Positions 1-10,705 of a DNA stretch of 36,385 nucleotides are shown here, in pieces. Every line of letters begins with the position of its first letter. Within the stretch, counting starts at the first letter, position 1. Where the stretch lies: positions 1 to 36,385 of the forward strand of contig CAJNOQ010001078.1 of the NCBI GenBank assembly GCA_905250885.1, in the 5' to 3' direction. The translations under genes were made by a program, and so were the position numbers. The DNA is from Didymodactylos carnosus (Eukaryota; Rotifera; Eurotatoria; Philodinida; Philodinidae). The notes beneath the pieces are model-generated. The model saw only the letters and a program-made list of their open reading frames with translations, made no database searches and had not been told where the DNA came from.

Positions 1-411
1 TCCCAACTGACAGTACCCCGAGCCAATTTTGGTGGATACATATGGAATCGACTATCCTCTATCCAAAAATGTAGTTTTCATTGACTCTAGTTCTATTTAA
101 AAATTTCACCTATCGGTGATATGATTAAAATTTGATAGTGTTTCCCTAGAGATGTATTCGCCGCAATGTTTACATATTTGAAATCATTTGTTGTACAAGG
201 CAGAGATCTCGCCAGGATAAAGGAGTTTTTTTGGCAAGAGAGCTCTGCCTGCCTTTTCACTGTATCCATCAGTTAGGGAACGCGTCAAATAAATTCCTGT
301 CAGTCTTCATTCCGTTATTCCCCTATTATTCCGATCGATCGTTATTCTCTGTTAGATTGGCACAGTTGTTTCATCTCTACAACTGAAAATTTTATTTTAA
401 TGATCTCTGAA
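1..411. other. Non-coding AT-rich flank with a small hairpin
   Basis: I see no coding frame. The one structured element is an imperfect inverted repeat at 199-249: GGCAGAGATCTCGCC pairs with GGCAAGAGAGCTCTGCC across a short T-rich loop, enough for a stable hairpin. Its function is unknown. Confidence 0.5.
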
Positions 412-1045
412 TGAACATCATTTCTTTTTACATAAACTCAAGACATCAAAGAGGATGCTTATATGTTTCTTTCGTTTGATCTTGTTGTGTTTTGTTCAAA
501 TTATCTTTTTTCTGCACGCTCATATATTATGCGCATGGAACATCTTTTCTTTCGAAACGATAAATACGAAAAGAATGAATTTTATTTTTTATCGAATGGT
601 CAATAGTTTTGTGCAAGAAGATAGTGCTCTGCTCTGCATTATCCATATAAATTAATTATACTGTAAACTTCCTCTACAAAGATATTCAAAATATTTCTCC
701 TTACAGACAATACTACGACAGGACTATCCATGTCCACAGACTGATTTACTTTGATAGGTTGTCTTGTGTCTGTACAGATAGATATTTGTGTAGTTTTAGT
801 CCACTGAGTTAGCAGGCAATTAAGAAGTATTATGTTCTCTTTAACAATTTATAACTATTGAACATTCAATGAAATATAAACTTCATTCTTTTCGTATTTA
901 TTGTTTCTAAAGAAAAGATGTTCTATGCACATAAAATATGAGCGTACAGAAAAAAAGTAAATTTAAACAAAATAAGATCAAACGAAAGAAACATATAAGC
1001 ATCATCTTTGATGTTTTGAGTTTATGTAGAAAGGAATGTTGTTCA
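412..1045. repeat. Inverted repeat, arms about 165 bp
   Basis: The segment 412-579 reappears in reverse complement at 882-1045. By eye the arms match at clearly more than 80 percent, with a few small indels, and enclose about 300 bp of unrelated sequence. The arms begin with TGAACAWCATT and end at GAAAAGAATGAA. This is the architecture of a foldback or MITE-type element. I found no transposase and no convincing target duplication. An apparent 66-codon reading frame at 455-655 lies mostly in the left arm and is not credible as a gene. Confidence 0.7.
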
Positions 1046-2459
1046 ATATAAGAATAAAATACTTACGAAAAGAAAAATACTAGTTAAAATAACGAAGGCC
1101 CAAAGAAAACGAACGTTTTCTAGAAAAGTATAAGAACCAAAAAAAACAGTATGATAGATCGTTAGTTTCTATTTTATAATGGTAAAAACACGTATATAGC
1201 ATCTTGATCGTTCAAGCAGCATATCTATTGAAAACGTGTATAAACAGTAAGAGCGTTTCTTTCTGAATATTCTTTTTTTCGGTAAATTCACACTTGCTTC
1301 ATTTCTTTTTAAAATAAAATAAATTTGCTAAAACCGACGAGGATATCTGATATCTGCTAGGTAGAATATTCCAAAATTCTTGTGCATAATACGTCTAACC
1401 CGTTTGCCCCTCCTTTTGATAGAATAACGAGTTCAATCTATAAAAAGTACAACGTAAATGTATGGCATAATACGGAAGATTTTTTGTTTCAATTCAAATT
1501 CGATTCATTCATAAATACGAGAAATGTATGTATATCCTATAACTAATTTTATTTTCGTGAAACTGACAGAGTATGGACTAAAGTCATTTTGGATACTGTC
1601 TTTTGGGCCAAAAGGCCAATTAATACTTTTATGATAAGATAAAAGTTTGTCTTTTCTTACTTTTTCCTATAGTTTTATTTATTTTATTTATTGACATGCG
1701 CATAAAAGGAAAAGGAAAAATGATAAGATGAAAAGAACGAAAGATGGAAGCGGTACCTTTTATTCTACGGTTGAACTAAATTTTCTCGTTTCTTGCTTAT
1801 ACGGTATAGAATTGCCATTTAAGGTAATTTCTCTTGTGTAACTAAGCAACAAAACAGGACTATACTTACTCAAAAAACGAAGGGAAGCGTACTTATATGT
1901 TATAAAAAAGCTTTCAATCATCACGAATCATGCTAGACACTGTCGCTTCTTCGAAAAAATTTTTCCATGCGAAAGCGCTACATTCAATGAGAATAACTGC
2001 TACTCACTTAGCGCCAGCTATAAAAATGAATATCTATGGAACCATTATATGTGTAAAGATGAAAATTTCACAAAATGTGTAACTAATAATCATAATTCAT
2101 TTCCCAAAATTTCAGCTCGATCCGTCTGGCGGAAAAAAAGTCGGTTTTTCAATCTCTCTCATAATGTCAAAAATCCATTAACACGATTGAGAGCTTTTTC
2201 TAATAAAAAAGAGGTAATCGCCTTCTAAGATGAATATCAGATGAGGACTCTTAAGTTTGAAACAGAGATCAATCCTACAGGATTCTGTATCGGTCTCTTT
2301 CACTAGCAAAATAAAGTTTTTCTCCAGGACTTGAATTCAAAAATATCTCGGAGAACCCTTGTGCTAATTGGAGGATAAATATTATAAAGATTTCACAAAG
2401 TTATTCGTTTCTCCAAAATTAGTAAACATATTTCTTCTGATTATCTAAACATACCTGAA
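1046..2459. other. Intergenic, no gene seen
   Basis: AT-rich sequence with stop codons in all frames. No RNA gene, terminal repeat or long reading frame is evident. Short local palindromes, such as the complementary pieces around 2265-2315, are of the size expected by chance. Confidence 0.5.
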
Positions 2460-2784
2460 GGCGTATTACAAAAAACTTAAGTCTAACTTACGTTAAAGTT
2501 TGGACTTAAATCACTAACTTGAGGCTTTTGACTTAAGCTTTACCATATTACAAAGAAACTTAAGTCGTCCGATGACTTAAGCTTCAACTTAACTTTAAGC
2601 CTAGGAGAGGCAGACTTAAGTCGAGCTTCTTATAACGTTCTTTTCAAAATAAAAGTGTAAATAAATAAAATTTAATAAAATATAGAAATAGTAAAAATAT
2701 TTATTGCTAAAATGGCATTTCTTTTGTATGAAAGCTTTACGGAATGAAAGAAGGTTTTATCCTACAAATAGCCCATGCGTATTA

Positions 2785-4379
2785 TGTCTGATGATCTTAT
2801 CAAAGAACGTTACCGCTTCCCAAGAAATTCAATTGAAAATATATTTGAACTCGTCCTTACGTCTCTCGGAAACGCAACTCAATGATCATTTCCCATTGCT
2901 CCAATTATTCAACTTTTAGTGGCATTGCGTTCCTTATTTTGGTACTGACAGTTTCTTTTCAACGATTGCTGATCTACATACAATAAGTGGTACTTCAATT
3001 GGAAAACGTATTCACCGTGTCACAAGAGCTCGTGCTCAACAAACAGAAAAATTCATCTTTATGCCAGATGATTGATGAGCAGCGAACAGTATTCAATATT
3101 CTAAATTCCCAAGAGTTATGTATGTAGTTATGGATGTATCGATGAGATCCATGTACTAATTAAGCGACCAACTATCAACAAAATTCGATACGTCAATCGT
3201 AAAAACTATCATTCCATAAATTGTCAAGTGATCGGTGACTGTAACTAATGATTCGAAACGCAGTTGTAAAGTGGCCTGGAGCAACATACGAGTCTTTTAT
3301 ATTAAATCAACCCCCGGTTGCAGAACAGTTTAACGATGGTGTACTAGGTAAGTCAACGGTCACTTGCTTTTTTTTATAAAATAGTAGCTTTTCGGTCAGT
3401 GCATCTAACTTTGTTGAGTGCTTTTGCTAGGGTGGCCACTGTGGATCCTATCGATTCAGTCGAAATCTCTGAAGAGTGAGTCTACTCGAGCCTAGTTTGT
3501 TTCTAATGAAACAGCATCAGGATAGACATCTCTATTTGTGGAAAAATTTCGTACAAAATAAACTGTCAGACCTTTTAAAGCCGGTGACTGCTTGTTATCT
3601 ACAGAACTTTCAAAAGCTCTAAACACTTATTTGAAGCGGGAGAAATATTCCCATTTTAACTCATTGCTAATTTTCCGAAGAATTTTTAAATGATCGAAAA
3701 TGAAGGAACTGGTGTGTGCAACGAAACGGACGACTCGATGTATTTTGTCAGAAAATCGACATAAGGATGATGCAGTAAATTATCTCATCTAAAACACAAA
3801 AAGAACTGCAAAAATAAATGGATGTATGTCGTTTTCTAAAATAAAATTAAGTGAAAAAATAATTTCGGTATTTATGGAATAAATTCGCTATCCCTTCCTA
3901 TCCAGCTGTTATAGATTCATTCCAAAAAGACTAGAACGGATTGTAGGATAGATATTAGAGGTGGAAATCCAAACTTTGACACATCGACACTCCATGCTAA
4001 GATGTTTCCCGAAAAACGATTACACCAATGTTTATTTTCTGTTGTAGGTGATGGATGGCTACACGAAGACAGCAGGTGCGCCTCAAAACGCCGATCAATC
4101 ATCCAGCGAACGTCGGTATAACCGGGCTTTTAAAGAAATGTTGTTGCATAATTGAACGTTTGTTTGATGTGTTGAAGTCCAGATTTCGATATATGTGTTT
4201 ATCGAGTGACAAACTACAGTAACGTTGTGTGAATGTGATTATCGCCTGTATGATTGATTCTTCACAACATCGCCAGAGCCCATAATTTGAGATACGAAGA
4301 GTAAGACATACAAGATGCTTTCGAGGATGAATTCGATGATGATAGTGAAGCAATAGATGGTTTCCCTGGAGTCACATAA
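2785..4379 (+). pseudogene. Harbinger (HARBI1-like) transposase, broken
   Basis: No single open frame survives, but conserved blocks of the Harbinger DDE nuclease appear in order when frames are switched. Around 2785-2865 is the N-terminal helical block. Near 2941-3045 is the segment reading FFSTIADLHTISGTSIGKRI. At 3143-3247 is the block around the central acidic residue (RYVNRKNYHSINCQVIGDCN). At 3251-3347 a run beginning IRNAVVKWPGAT ends at a GTAAGT donor. At 4085-4210 is ERRYNRAFKEM followed by IERLFDVLKSRFRYM, which carries the last catalytic glutamate. The tail HNIARAHNLRYEE and an acidic end follow, with a stop at 4377. About 700 bp between 3348 and 4047 may be an intron or an insertion. 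Stops and frameshifts rule out a working enzyme. The family call is from remembered motif order. Confidence 0.75.
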
Positions 4380-4419
4380 GTGAGAAATTTTGTGATAGGA
4401 AGATATTTTTTCTAAGTGC

Positions 4420-4944
4420 TAATTTTAAAGTTTTATCAGTCTTTTTAACTTTAAAAAGACGAAGGTATATCTTAGACAGAACGTGAGAGAAATTGGCATC
4501 AAGTGCAACCTACAAGTTATAGTGGCAAATAAAAACAAGAAGACTAATAGGAAGCGTAGGAGAGCAATCATACCTAAAAGATCTAATATTTTTTCTTTCG
4601 AAGACATCAGTGGTGTTGGTGGAACTCTCCTTCCTGTCTTTTGGCTTGAACGATGAATATATACAAGTTTTTGTTTGGTTCTCAACTCAAGCATTTTTTC
4701 AATTTTTTCTCACTTCTTCACTGTTGATGCGTTCAGCCTTACCAACTGCCAAAACACATGAAGCAATCACTTTCCATAAATGATCTTTTTTTCTCTAAAG
4801 TTATCAGATTACTGAATTTGGAGAACAAAACAGCTTCATTTTCATGAATGGGTGATTTATTTTCATCACCTCCTCAATTAATACATCAATTTCACGTTTA
4901 GAGAAATTTTTTGAACGAGCTTTTTGCCTTTCAACGTGTGACAT
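4420..4944 (-). pseudogene. Myb/SANT-like Harbinger accessory protein, broken
   Basis: Read on the minus strand, an ATG at 4944 opens a basic, helical stretch (RSKNFSKREIDVLIEEVMK) typical of the Myb/SANT-like DNA-binding domain carried beside Harbinger transposases. Further on, the block containing TGRRVPPTPLMSSKEKILDL matches the proline-rich linker often seen in these proteins just before the C-terminal part. Several in-frame stops separate the blocks, so the gene is dead. In this superfamily the protein helps the transposase enter the nucleus and bind the element ends. Convergent orientation to the transposase gene is usual. Confidence 0.6.
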
Positions 4945-5242
4945 TCTAGTAATCTACAAGCAATACAATAAAGCAAAAAGAAAACTAGTGAGGCCAACGA
5001 AAGGCTCTTCTACAGATTCATTACCTTCTTAGTGAGATATTGCAGTCAGCAGGATGAGAGGAGCGGTGGTAGTATAACACATTTATGCACTTTGAATAAT
5101 TTAGGGATGAGCTTAAGTCGAAAGACTTAAGATCAGCTTAAGATTTGTTACTAACACGGTTTAAGGCCTCGAACTTAAATCAGGGTGAAACTTAAGTTCA
5201 TCTAAGGCTTCAGTTAATAACTTAAGTTTTTTCGTAATACGA

Positions 5243-6083
5243 TCCTCTGTCATTTGCCATTAGAAAGCGCTATCGTAATGACGATCCATTGTATTGATCA
5301 GTAACTAAGCAAAATTCTTTATCTGTCCATAAAGCAATACTGATTGCAAAAACGAAAATTTAAGCTTATTAATGCTGGAATCCGAGGTTTTTCTGCTATT
5401 TCAGTGATTGATGGTTTCGACAGATAAAACTCATCTCCTTTCACCACATTGGTTACGTTTCGCGTCCAATCTTTCACTATGGAAACGATGCACATTTTGG
5501 AAAAAAGAATAATAATTTGGGTACGATACGCTGGATGCACAACGTTAAAAACATCTACTTTTATGTTCACACATATGTTTTGCATCTAATTATTATAATT
5601 TGATAGTTCACTATCTCAAAAAATCACGGTGTGAAAGTATAATAATAGCGACGTTTATTGTTATCTATATTTTGGATGATGTTGTTTTATTGTTATTTTG
5701 TCTACAAAGACAAACTATATTGTTGATTCCCTTATCTGAGCCAGAGACCGAAACGGGTCGGGTCGGATTCTGGTCACCGGAAGAAATTTTCTATTTTTCA
5801 TGCGTTTTTCTGCGAAAAATCTAAAGTTACACTCCTTTTTTTGGGCGCGAAAAATTCTTTTTCAAGGTTTATTCGGGTCAAGGAAAAAAAATTTCATATG
5901 GGGTTCGATCAAATGAGTAGTAGTATTTATTCACGAAAAGTGAGTTGGACACCACTCGGTCTTTGATCTGAGCACAATGAGAAAATAGTCGAAGACTATG
6001 CAAACCCATTATTTGAAGTTCTAACACATTCATGTTTTCAGAGTATAGTTCTATGAACTGGTTTTATTAGTACATCTTTTCTA
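5243..6083. other. Intergenic; one unexplained minus-strand frame
   Basis: Between the transposon and the TMEM64-like gene. A minus-strand frame at 5319-5585 (88 codons, ATG start) contains DWTRNVTNVVKGDEFYLSKP and reads more like protein than the other short frames here, but I cannot name it and it lacks partner exons. A GGGTCGGGTCGG-containing patch at about 5756-5768 stands out from the AT-rich background. I see nothing else. Confidence 0.4.
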
Positions 6084-6084
6084 G
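6078..6084 (+). other. Candidate trans-splice acceptor for TMEM64-like gene
   Basis: TTTCTAG ends 10 nt before the chosen ATG, with no upstream coding exon that would fit. A second acceptor-like TTTTCAG lies at about 6036-6042. Inferred spliced-leader addition site. Confidence 0.4.
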
Positions 6085-6094
6085 ATTGTATCAC

Positions 6095-7394
6095 ATGTCC
6101 GATGATCAACATCAGTCTGTCCCATCGCTGTTTTCGTCAACAACAATAACGAAATTCACAGGCAGTCATCCAACATTAACAAAATCATTTTCAGATCCTT
6201 CAATATCTTCAGTTAATAATGATTACGAGACAGAAGCATTAGTTCGCGAAAAGGATGATAATGGTGTGTCATTTATTAAAAAAACAAATTCAAATTTAAC
6301 AATATCATCATTGACAGCTGGACCATCATTTCTTCAATTTATTTTCGTAGTTTTACTTCTAATCTTCGTTACAAGCTTGTGCTCCTATCTTTACAAAGAC
6401 TCTCTAATCAATTTACTTCTAATACTCGAAACTCTACCTTGGTGGTGGACTTGCTTGTTCTTTTGTGTCCTATTCACAGTGGTTTCATTACCATTTGCTT
6501 GGGGTAAGTTTTCTCTTAGTCAATCTTTATTATACTCTGAATATCTTCTTTTTTCGCTTTCAACTCACCTATTTATATTTCTAGGTTACATTTTATTGAA
6601 TATTTCATGTGGCTTTCTTTATGGTCTAATATATGGGTTTCTCAGTATTATTATGTACGCTTGTATTGGTCTAACAGTCTCGTTTTGGTTATGTCGATAT
6701 TTATTAATGCGAAATTTATTTTGTAAAAAGTTAAATTTGAAAACAACAGTCGATCAAAATAGAATAATACAAACATTAATTAAAATTCTCATGAGCCAAG
6801 ATGGTTATAAAATTATTCTATTAGGTCGTCTGACACCGGTAAGTTGTAGGCTAAACAGAAACGAAGACGAGAGTACTGAATAGATGCATTGATCAAAAGT
6901 TAAAAAAAGATTTGTGTGCTAAGAAAGTTCTTTTCTGTAAATATAGCTTCCATGTAAAAGGTGAACATCTTGATATAGAGAAACTAAGGTTCGAGTCTTT
7001 GTAGTTAGAAAGAGAGTTATTTTTAACTCATATTAAACCGTTTATTTTTGTTTTAACGGTTAGCTAGTATTTCTCTCTTCTATTTTAGATTCCTTTGGGC
7101 TTACAGAATGGATTTTATTCTATAACGAATATTGAATTTCGTACCTATTTATTTTGGTCTCTCTGCGGTTTAGCACCAACTCAGTTTATTTACTGCTTCC
7201 TTGGGACACGTCTACATTCTATGACAGATTTAATTCTAATTGATAAACGTACAAAAACTGTTGGAATAATAACATTGGTAGCTGAATGTTTTATGACACT
7301 ATTCTTGACATGGTATGTATTTCATACAGCAAAAAAAGTTTTGAACAGGCTATTATTAACGCAGACGATTGAAAAATTAAATATGGGACCATGA
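6095..7394 (+). CDS. TMEM64: TMEM64-like VTT-domain membrane protein
   Basis: Three exons, 6095-6503, 6585-6838 and 7089-7394, joined by GT-AG introns of 81 and 250 nt; the spliced product is 322 aa. The first intron is a multiple of three without a stop, so unspliced sequence looks falsely open. The first join gives FAWGYILLNISCGFLYG and the second gives GRLTPIPLGLQNGFYSITN; both are hallmark stretches of the VTT (SNARE-associated/DedA) domain in TMEM64 and yeast Tvp38. A polar N-terminus of about 75 residues precedes roughly five to six hydrophobic segments. Family members sit in ER or Golgi-type membranes; VTT proteins such as TMEM41B are lipid scramblases, and vertebrate TMEM64 has been linked to calcium and Wnt signalling. 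Which role applies here cannot be read from sequence. ATG 6095 is the first methionine after the acceptor at 6084. I am confident of the family and fairly confident of orthology. Confidence 0.88.
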
Positions 7395-7398
7395 TTGA

Positions 7399-7399
7399 G

Positions 7400-7432
<33 letters not shown>

Positions 7433-7442
7433 GTGTGTGTGT
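7399..7442. repeat. (TA)n(TG)n microsatellite
   Basis: About ten TA units followed by about eleven TG units, starting just after the TMEM64-like stop codon and probably lying in its 3' untranslated region. Confidence 0.9.
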
Positions 7443-8829
7443 AATTAACTTTTTCTTTGTCTAATCGACGCAGGAGATAAGCGCGGAAAATCAGACGAGG
7501 AATGTGGCAGAAATTTATGTAATACTTTCAAATAATATAATATAATACTCGTATCAACATCAGAAAAGCATTTAGATTAACCAAATAAAACTATTATTGT
7601 ATATCTAAATCAAGGCTTCTTAATTGAGATCACTTTTTTGTAAAATGTGTAACATAAAAATTAACATCAAAGAAACATCACACAGCGGGAAGCGTAAAAT
7701 GAGAGTGAGTAAAAAATAGTCATCTCAATTAAGAATGAGCCATCTAAGTAATTGTTCTTTTTTTTAGCTAAGTTGTTTTCTCTGCTATAACATAATGTAA
7801 TTGACGGTGCTTTGTTTCTTATCTTCTTTGTACATTGTTCGCCTTCAATTCTGTAGGTTAAGTATATATACTTTTGTTTTAAAATTAAATCTTGATAATT
7901 ATGCATTTATTTTTACTTTTTGTTGTTGGTTACTTACAACAGTGATAATGTATATCAGCTTTAAAAACAGCAAGAAGAAATGAAATGTATTTTTTTATGA
8001 TTGTTTTATTTTATTTTTGTATTTGTATTAAGAAAGATACATTCCAATTTTCTTATCTGAGATCTTTTTAAGTTTTTTGTTTTTGTTTTTTTTTAATTCA
8101 GTCAAGTTTAGTTTTTAAATTTGCATTGTCCGTCATCAAAAAATTAAATATAGTTGATGAACACGAATAATCTGTTTTTCTTTTACCTAAATGTATGAAA
8201 AATGTTAGTTAATAATAGGAGTATTTGGACATCAGTTCTAGAACTGATAATCGAAAAATTATTAAAAAGAAAAATTAAAATAGAACTGTTATTTGAAATT
8301 CAAGAACTCTTGAGTTTTTGAATGATTTAATATTGATAACACTTACAGTTCTGCTAACACTAACAAAAAAGGAACAGCTTGTACGTGTATTTTTATGGTT
8401 TAGAAATGAAGAAAGAAGTGTAATATTTCTTTGCTTCAAGGATACAACACAGTCCAACTGTTGTCTCACTGCTAAAAGTTTCTACTGTTCTTTATTGTAT
8501 GAGTATTTAACAAAAACTCTATCGCGACTATTCTACTTCCAAATAGTAGATTGAGCCATTCTGAACTTTACCTAAACGACGCAACAAAAGTCCAAGTTAT
8601 GTGTAACAATCAAAAAAAAGTTCGATTCAAACAAAACCGAATGGTCTATAGAGTCTCGGTTTCTGGTTTCGGAGTTTTTATGGCAGTAAACTGTAGTAAA
8701 GCGGTCTCTCATCTGAACAATAATGGCAAATTAAAAATTAAAAAGCTTGATAATCAAAAATTAGATCGTAATACATTCTAATATACAGATTATGTTTTTG
8801 CTTTAATTCATATAAGACAATCTAATATG
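7443..8829. other. Intergenic between TMEM64-like and xylose isomerase
   Basis: AT-rich, with T and A runs. Several short frames on both strands (for example near 7801-7983 and 8318-8781) are low-complexity and lack coding bias or splice partners. I see no gene, RNA or repeat. Confidence 0.5.
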
Positions 8830-8836
8830 TTTTCAG
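8830..8836 (+). other. Candidate trans-splice acceptor for xylose isomerase
   Basis: GTTTTCAG ends 7 nt before ATG 8844, with no coding exon upstream. This leaves a very short leader, as expected if a spliced leader is added here. Confidence 0.45.
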
Positions 8837-8843
8837 AAAAAAA

Positions 8844-10312
8844 ATGTCCACCGAGAATTTTCCTGGAATAAAACCGATTCGTTATAATCCTGATGCCAAA
8901 ATTGATGATGTTTTGGTATTCAAACACTATAATGCTGATGAAGTTTTAATAGGCAAACCGATGCATGAATGGCTAAGATTTGCAGTTTGTTATTGGCATA
9001 CATTTCGTGGACAAGGTCAAGATATTTTTGGAGCTATACCGACGATACATCGTCCATGGGATGATGAAACACAATCAATGGAAAATGCGAAACGACGTTT
9101 GCGAGCAGCTTTTGAATTTTTTACAAAACTCGGAATTAAGTATTGGACATTTCACGATCGTGATATTGCACCAGAAGGAAAAACTCTAGAAGAAACGGAA
9201 CGTAATTTGGATGAAATTGTTTCATTAGCCAAAGAATTACAACAACAAACTGGTGTTAAATGTTTATGGGGTACAGCGAATCTCTTTTCAAATCCACGAT
9301 ATATGAATGGAGCTGCGACCAATCCTGACGCTCATGTCTTTGCATGTGCAGCAGCTCAAGTTAAAAAAGCCATAGAAATTACTCATGAATTGGGTGGTGA
9401 AAACTACGTATTTTGGGGAGGTCGTGAGGGTTACATGTCGATGTTGAACACAGATGTTAAACGAGAACTTGATCATTTAGCAAAATTTTTTCACATGGCT
9501 ATTCAACATAAACAAAAAATTGGCTTTAAAGGACAATTTTTAGTTGAACCAAAACCAAAAGAACCGACAAAACATCAATGTAAGACTATCATCCTATAAA
9601 ATAGAAAAATAGAATTGTATTAGACTGCTCTATTTTCTGTTTAGATGATTATGATGCTCAAACAGTAATGGGTTTCTTAAATCATTATGGTTTGCAAAAA
9701 GATTTTAAAGTAAATCTACTTTGTTGTAATACATAGTCAATGTATTTATTTTATTTTTTTTCCTTGTTTTAGTTAAACATCGAGCCTAATCATACAACAA
9801 TGGCTGGTCATTCATATGAACACGATATTGAAATGTGTAGTCGTTATGGAATGTTAGGTTCGATTGATTCGAATACGGGTGATGCTAGTTTAGGTTGGGA
9901 TACAGATCAATTTCCAATGAATTTACGTGATTGTGCTTATGTTATGAAAACTGTTTTGACTCAAGGTGGTCTAGCACCAGGTGGATTAAATTTTGACTGT
10001 AAAGTTCGACGTGAATCAATTGATTTACAAGATATGTTTATTGCTCATATTGGCGCTATGGATTGTTTTGCATTAGCCTTGCGTCGAATGGTACAATTGT
10101 ATGAAGATAAAACATTTGTTAATCTAATCAAAGAACGTTATTTATCCTATGACGAAACAGATATTGGTAAAAAAATAGAATCTGGAGAGACAACATTCGA
10201 TGAATTACATCAATTTGTTTCAAAACAAAAAGAAGGACCAAAACTCATTTCTGGACATCAAGAAAAATATGAAGCATTATTTAATCGATATTTAGATGGA
10301 GCAAAAAAATGA
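8844..10312 (+). CDS. xylA: Xylose isomerase (class II type)
   Basis: Interconverts D-xylose and D-xylulose (and D-glucose and D-fructose) as a metal-dependent cytosolic enzyme. Exons are 8844-9579, 9645-9709 and 9773-10312, with introns of 65 and 63 nt; the product is 446 aa, the usual length of class II enzymes. The catalytic pair is FHDRD (H104, D107). The metal ligands follow in order: E235 in [13 protein letters not shown]271 and H274 in [12 protein letters not shown]299 in [10 protein letters not shown]310 and D312 in GWDTDQF, and D342 in NFDCKVRR. Each is offset by +3 from the E. coli enzyme. WGTANLF and VFWGGREGY are further family signatures. All active-site residues are present and the frame is intact, so the gene looks functional. 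The enzyme is common in bacteria and plants but patchy in animals, which raises the question of horizontal origin; the introns and codon use match the neighbours. It lies between TMEM64-like and RFC3 on the same strand. Confidence 0.95.
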
Positions 10313-10665
10313 ACATTTGTTTTTGTTTTATTTTTCTTGTTCATCGTTGTATTCTAACATTTGTTATAGTCGTACATGTTACTAGTTCAAGTCAAACTTT
10401 TCATACATGTATTGATTCAGGTATTTTTAAACATTTTTTATTATTCTTTTTTTTCTCACAGTATCAGATTATAGATGTTTAGAATTGTACTCGGTGATTT
10501 TTTGTTCTATTTTATTGCATTTATTGTTAAGTTTATTAAACTCAAAGTTAAGGAGAAAATTATTTTCTCTTAATATCTGTTTTATAGTCATTTAGATTTT
10601 AGATTGTCCAAAAAACAACAACTCATAAGAAGTCGAAATGGTCAGCTACATGAGTGATAATTTTT
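10313..10665. other. Short intergenic spacer before RFC3
   Basis: T-rich 3' flank of xylose isomerase and 5' flank of RFC3. A small frame beginning at ATG 10309, overlapping the xylose isomerase stop, encodes a hydrophobic signal-like stretch of under 60 codons. It is probably fortuitous in T-rich DNA. Confidence 0.45.
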
Positions 10666-10674
10666 CTTTTGTAG
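10666..10674 (+). other. Candidate trans-splice acceptor for RFC3
   Basis: CTTTTGTAG with a strong T tract ends 31 nt before ATG 10706. No upstream exon is seen. Confidence 0.4.
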
Positions 10675-10705
10675 ATTTTTATCTTTATTTTTTTCTATTT
10701 TAAAA

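Larger units (their letters stand above)
2460..5242. mobile_element. Degraded PIF/Harbinger DNA transposon
   Basis: The two ends are inverted copies: the left begins with CGTATTACAAAAAACTTAAG near 2462, and the right end at 5221-5240 reads as the reverse complement with one extra base. The terminal 150-180 bp on each side are packed with the palindromic core CTTAAG, usually as ACTTAAGTC. Between the ends lie remnants of both genes typical of this superfamily: a HARBI1-like DDE transposase on the + strand and a Myb/SANT-like protein on the - strand, arranged convergently. Both are broken, so the copy is not autonomous. The usual 3-bp target duplication is not obvious. Confidence 0.8.

Noticed and set aside
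6086..6883. A single long frame for the TMEM64-like gene starting at TTG 6086
   Set aside because: It reads through an 81-nt in-frame intron and into the second intron; splicing restores the conserved VTT sequence, and the first ATG is 6095.
8318..8781. Two consecutive + strand frames upstream of xylose isomerase
   Set aside because: Composition is low-complexity, there is no domain, and no splice sites join them to the enzyme; the trans-splice-type acceptor before ATG 8844 makes an upstream coding exon unnecessary.
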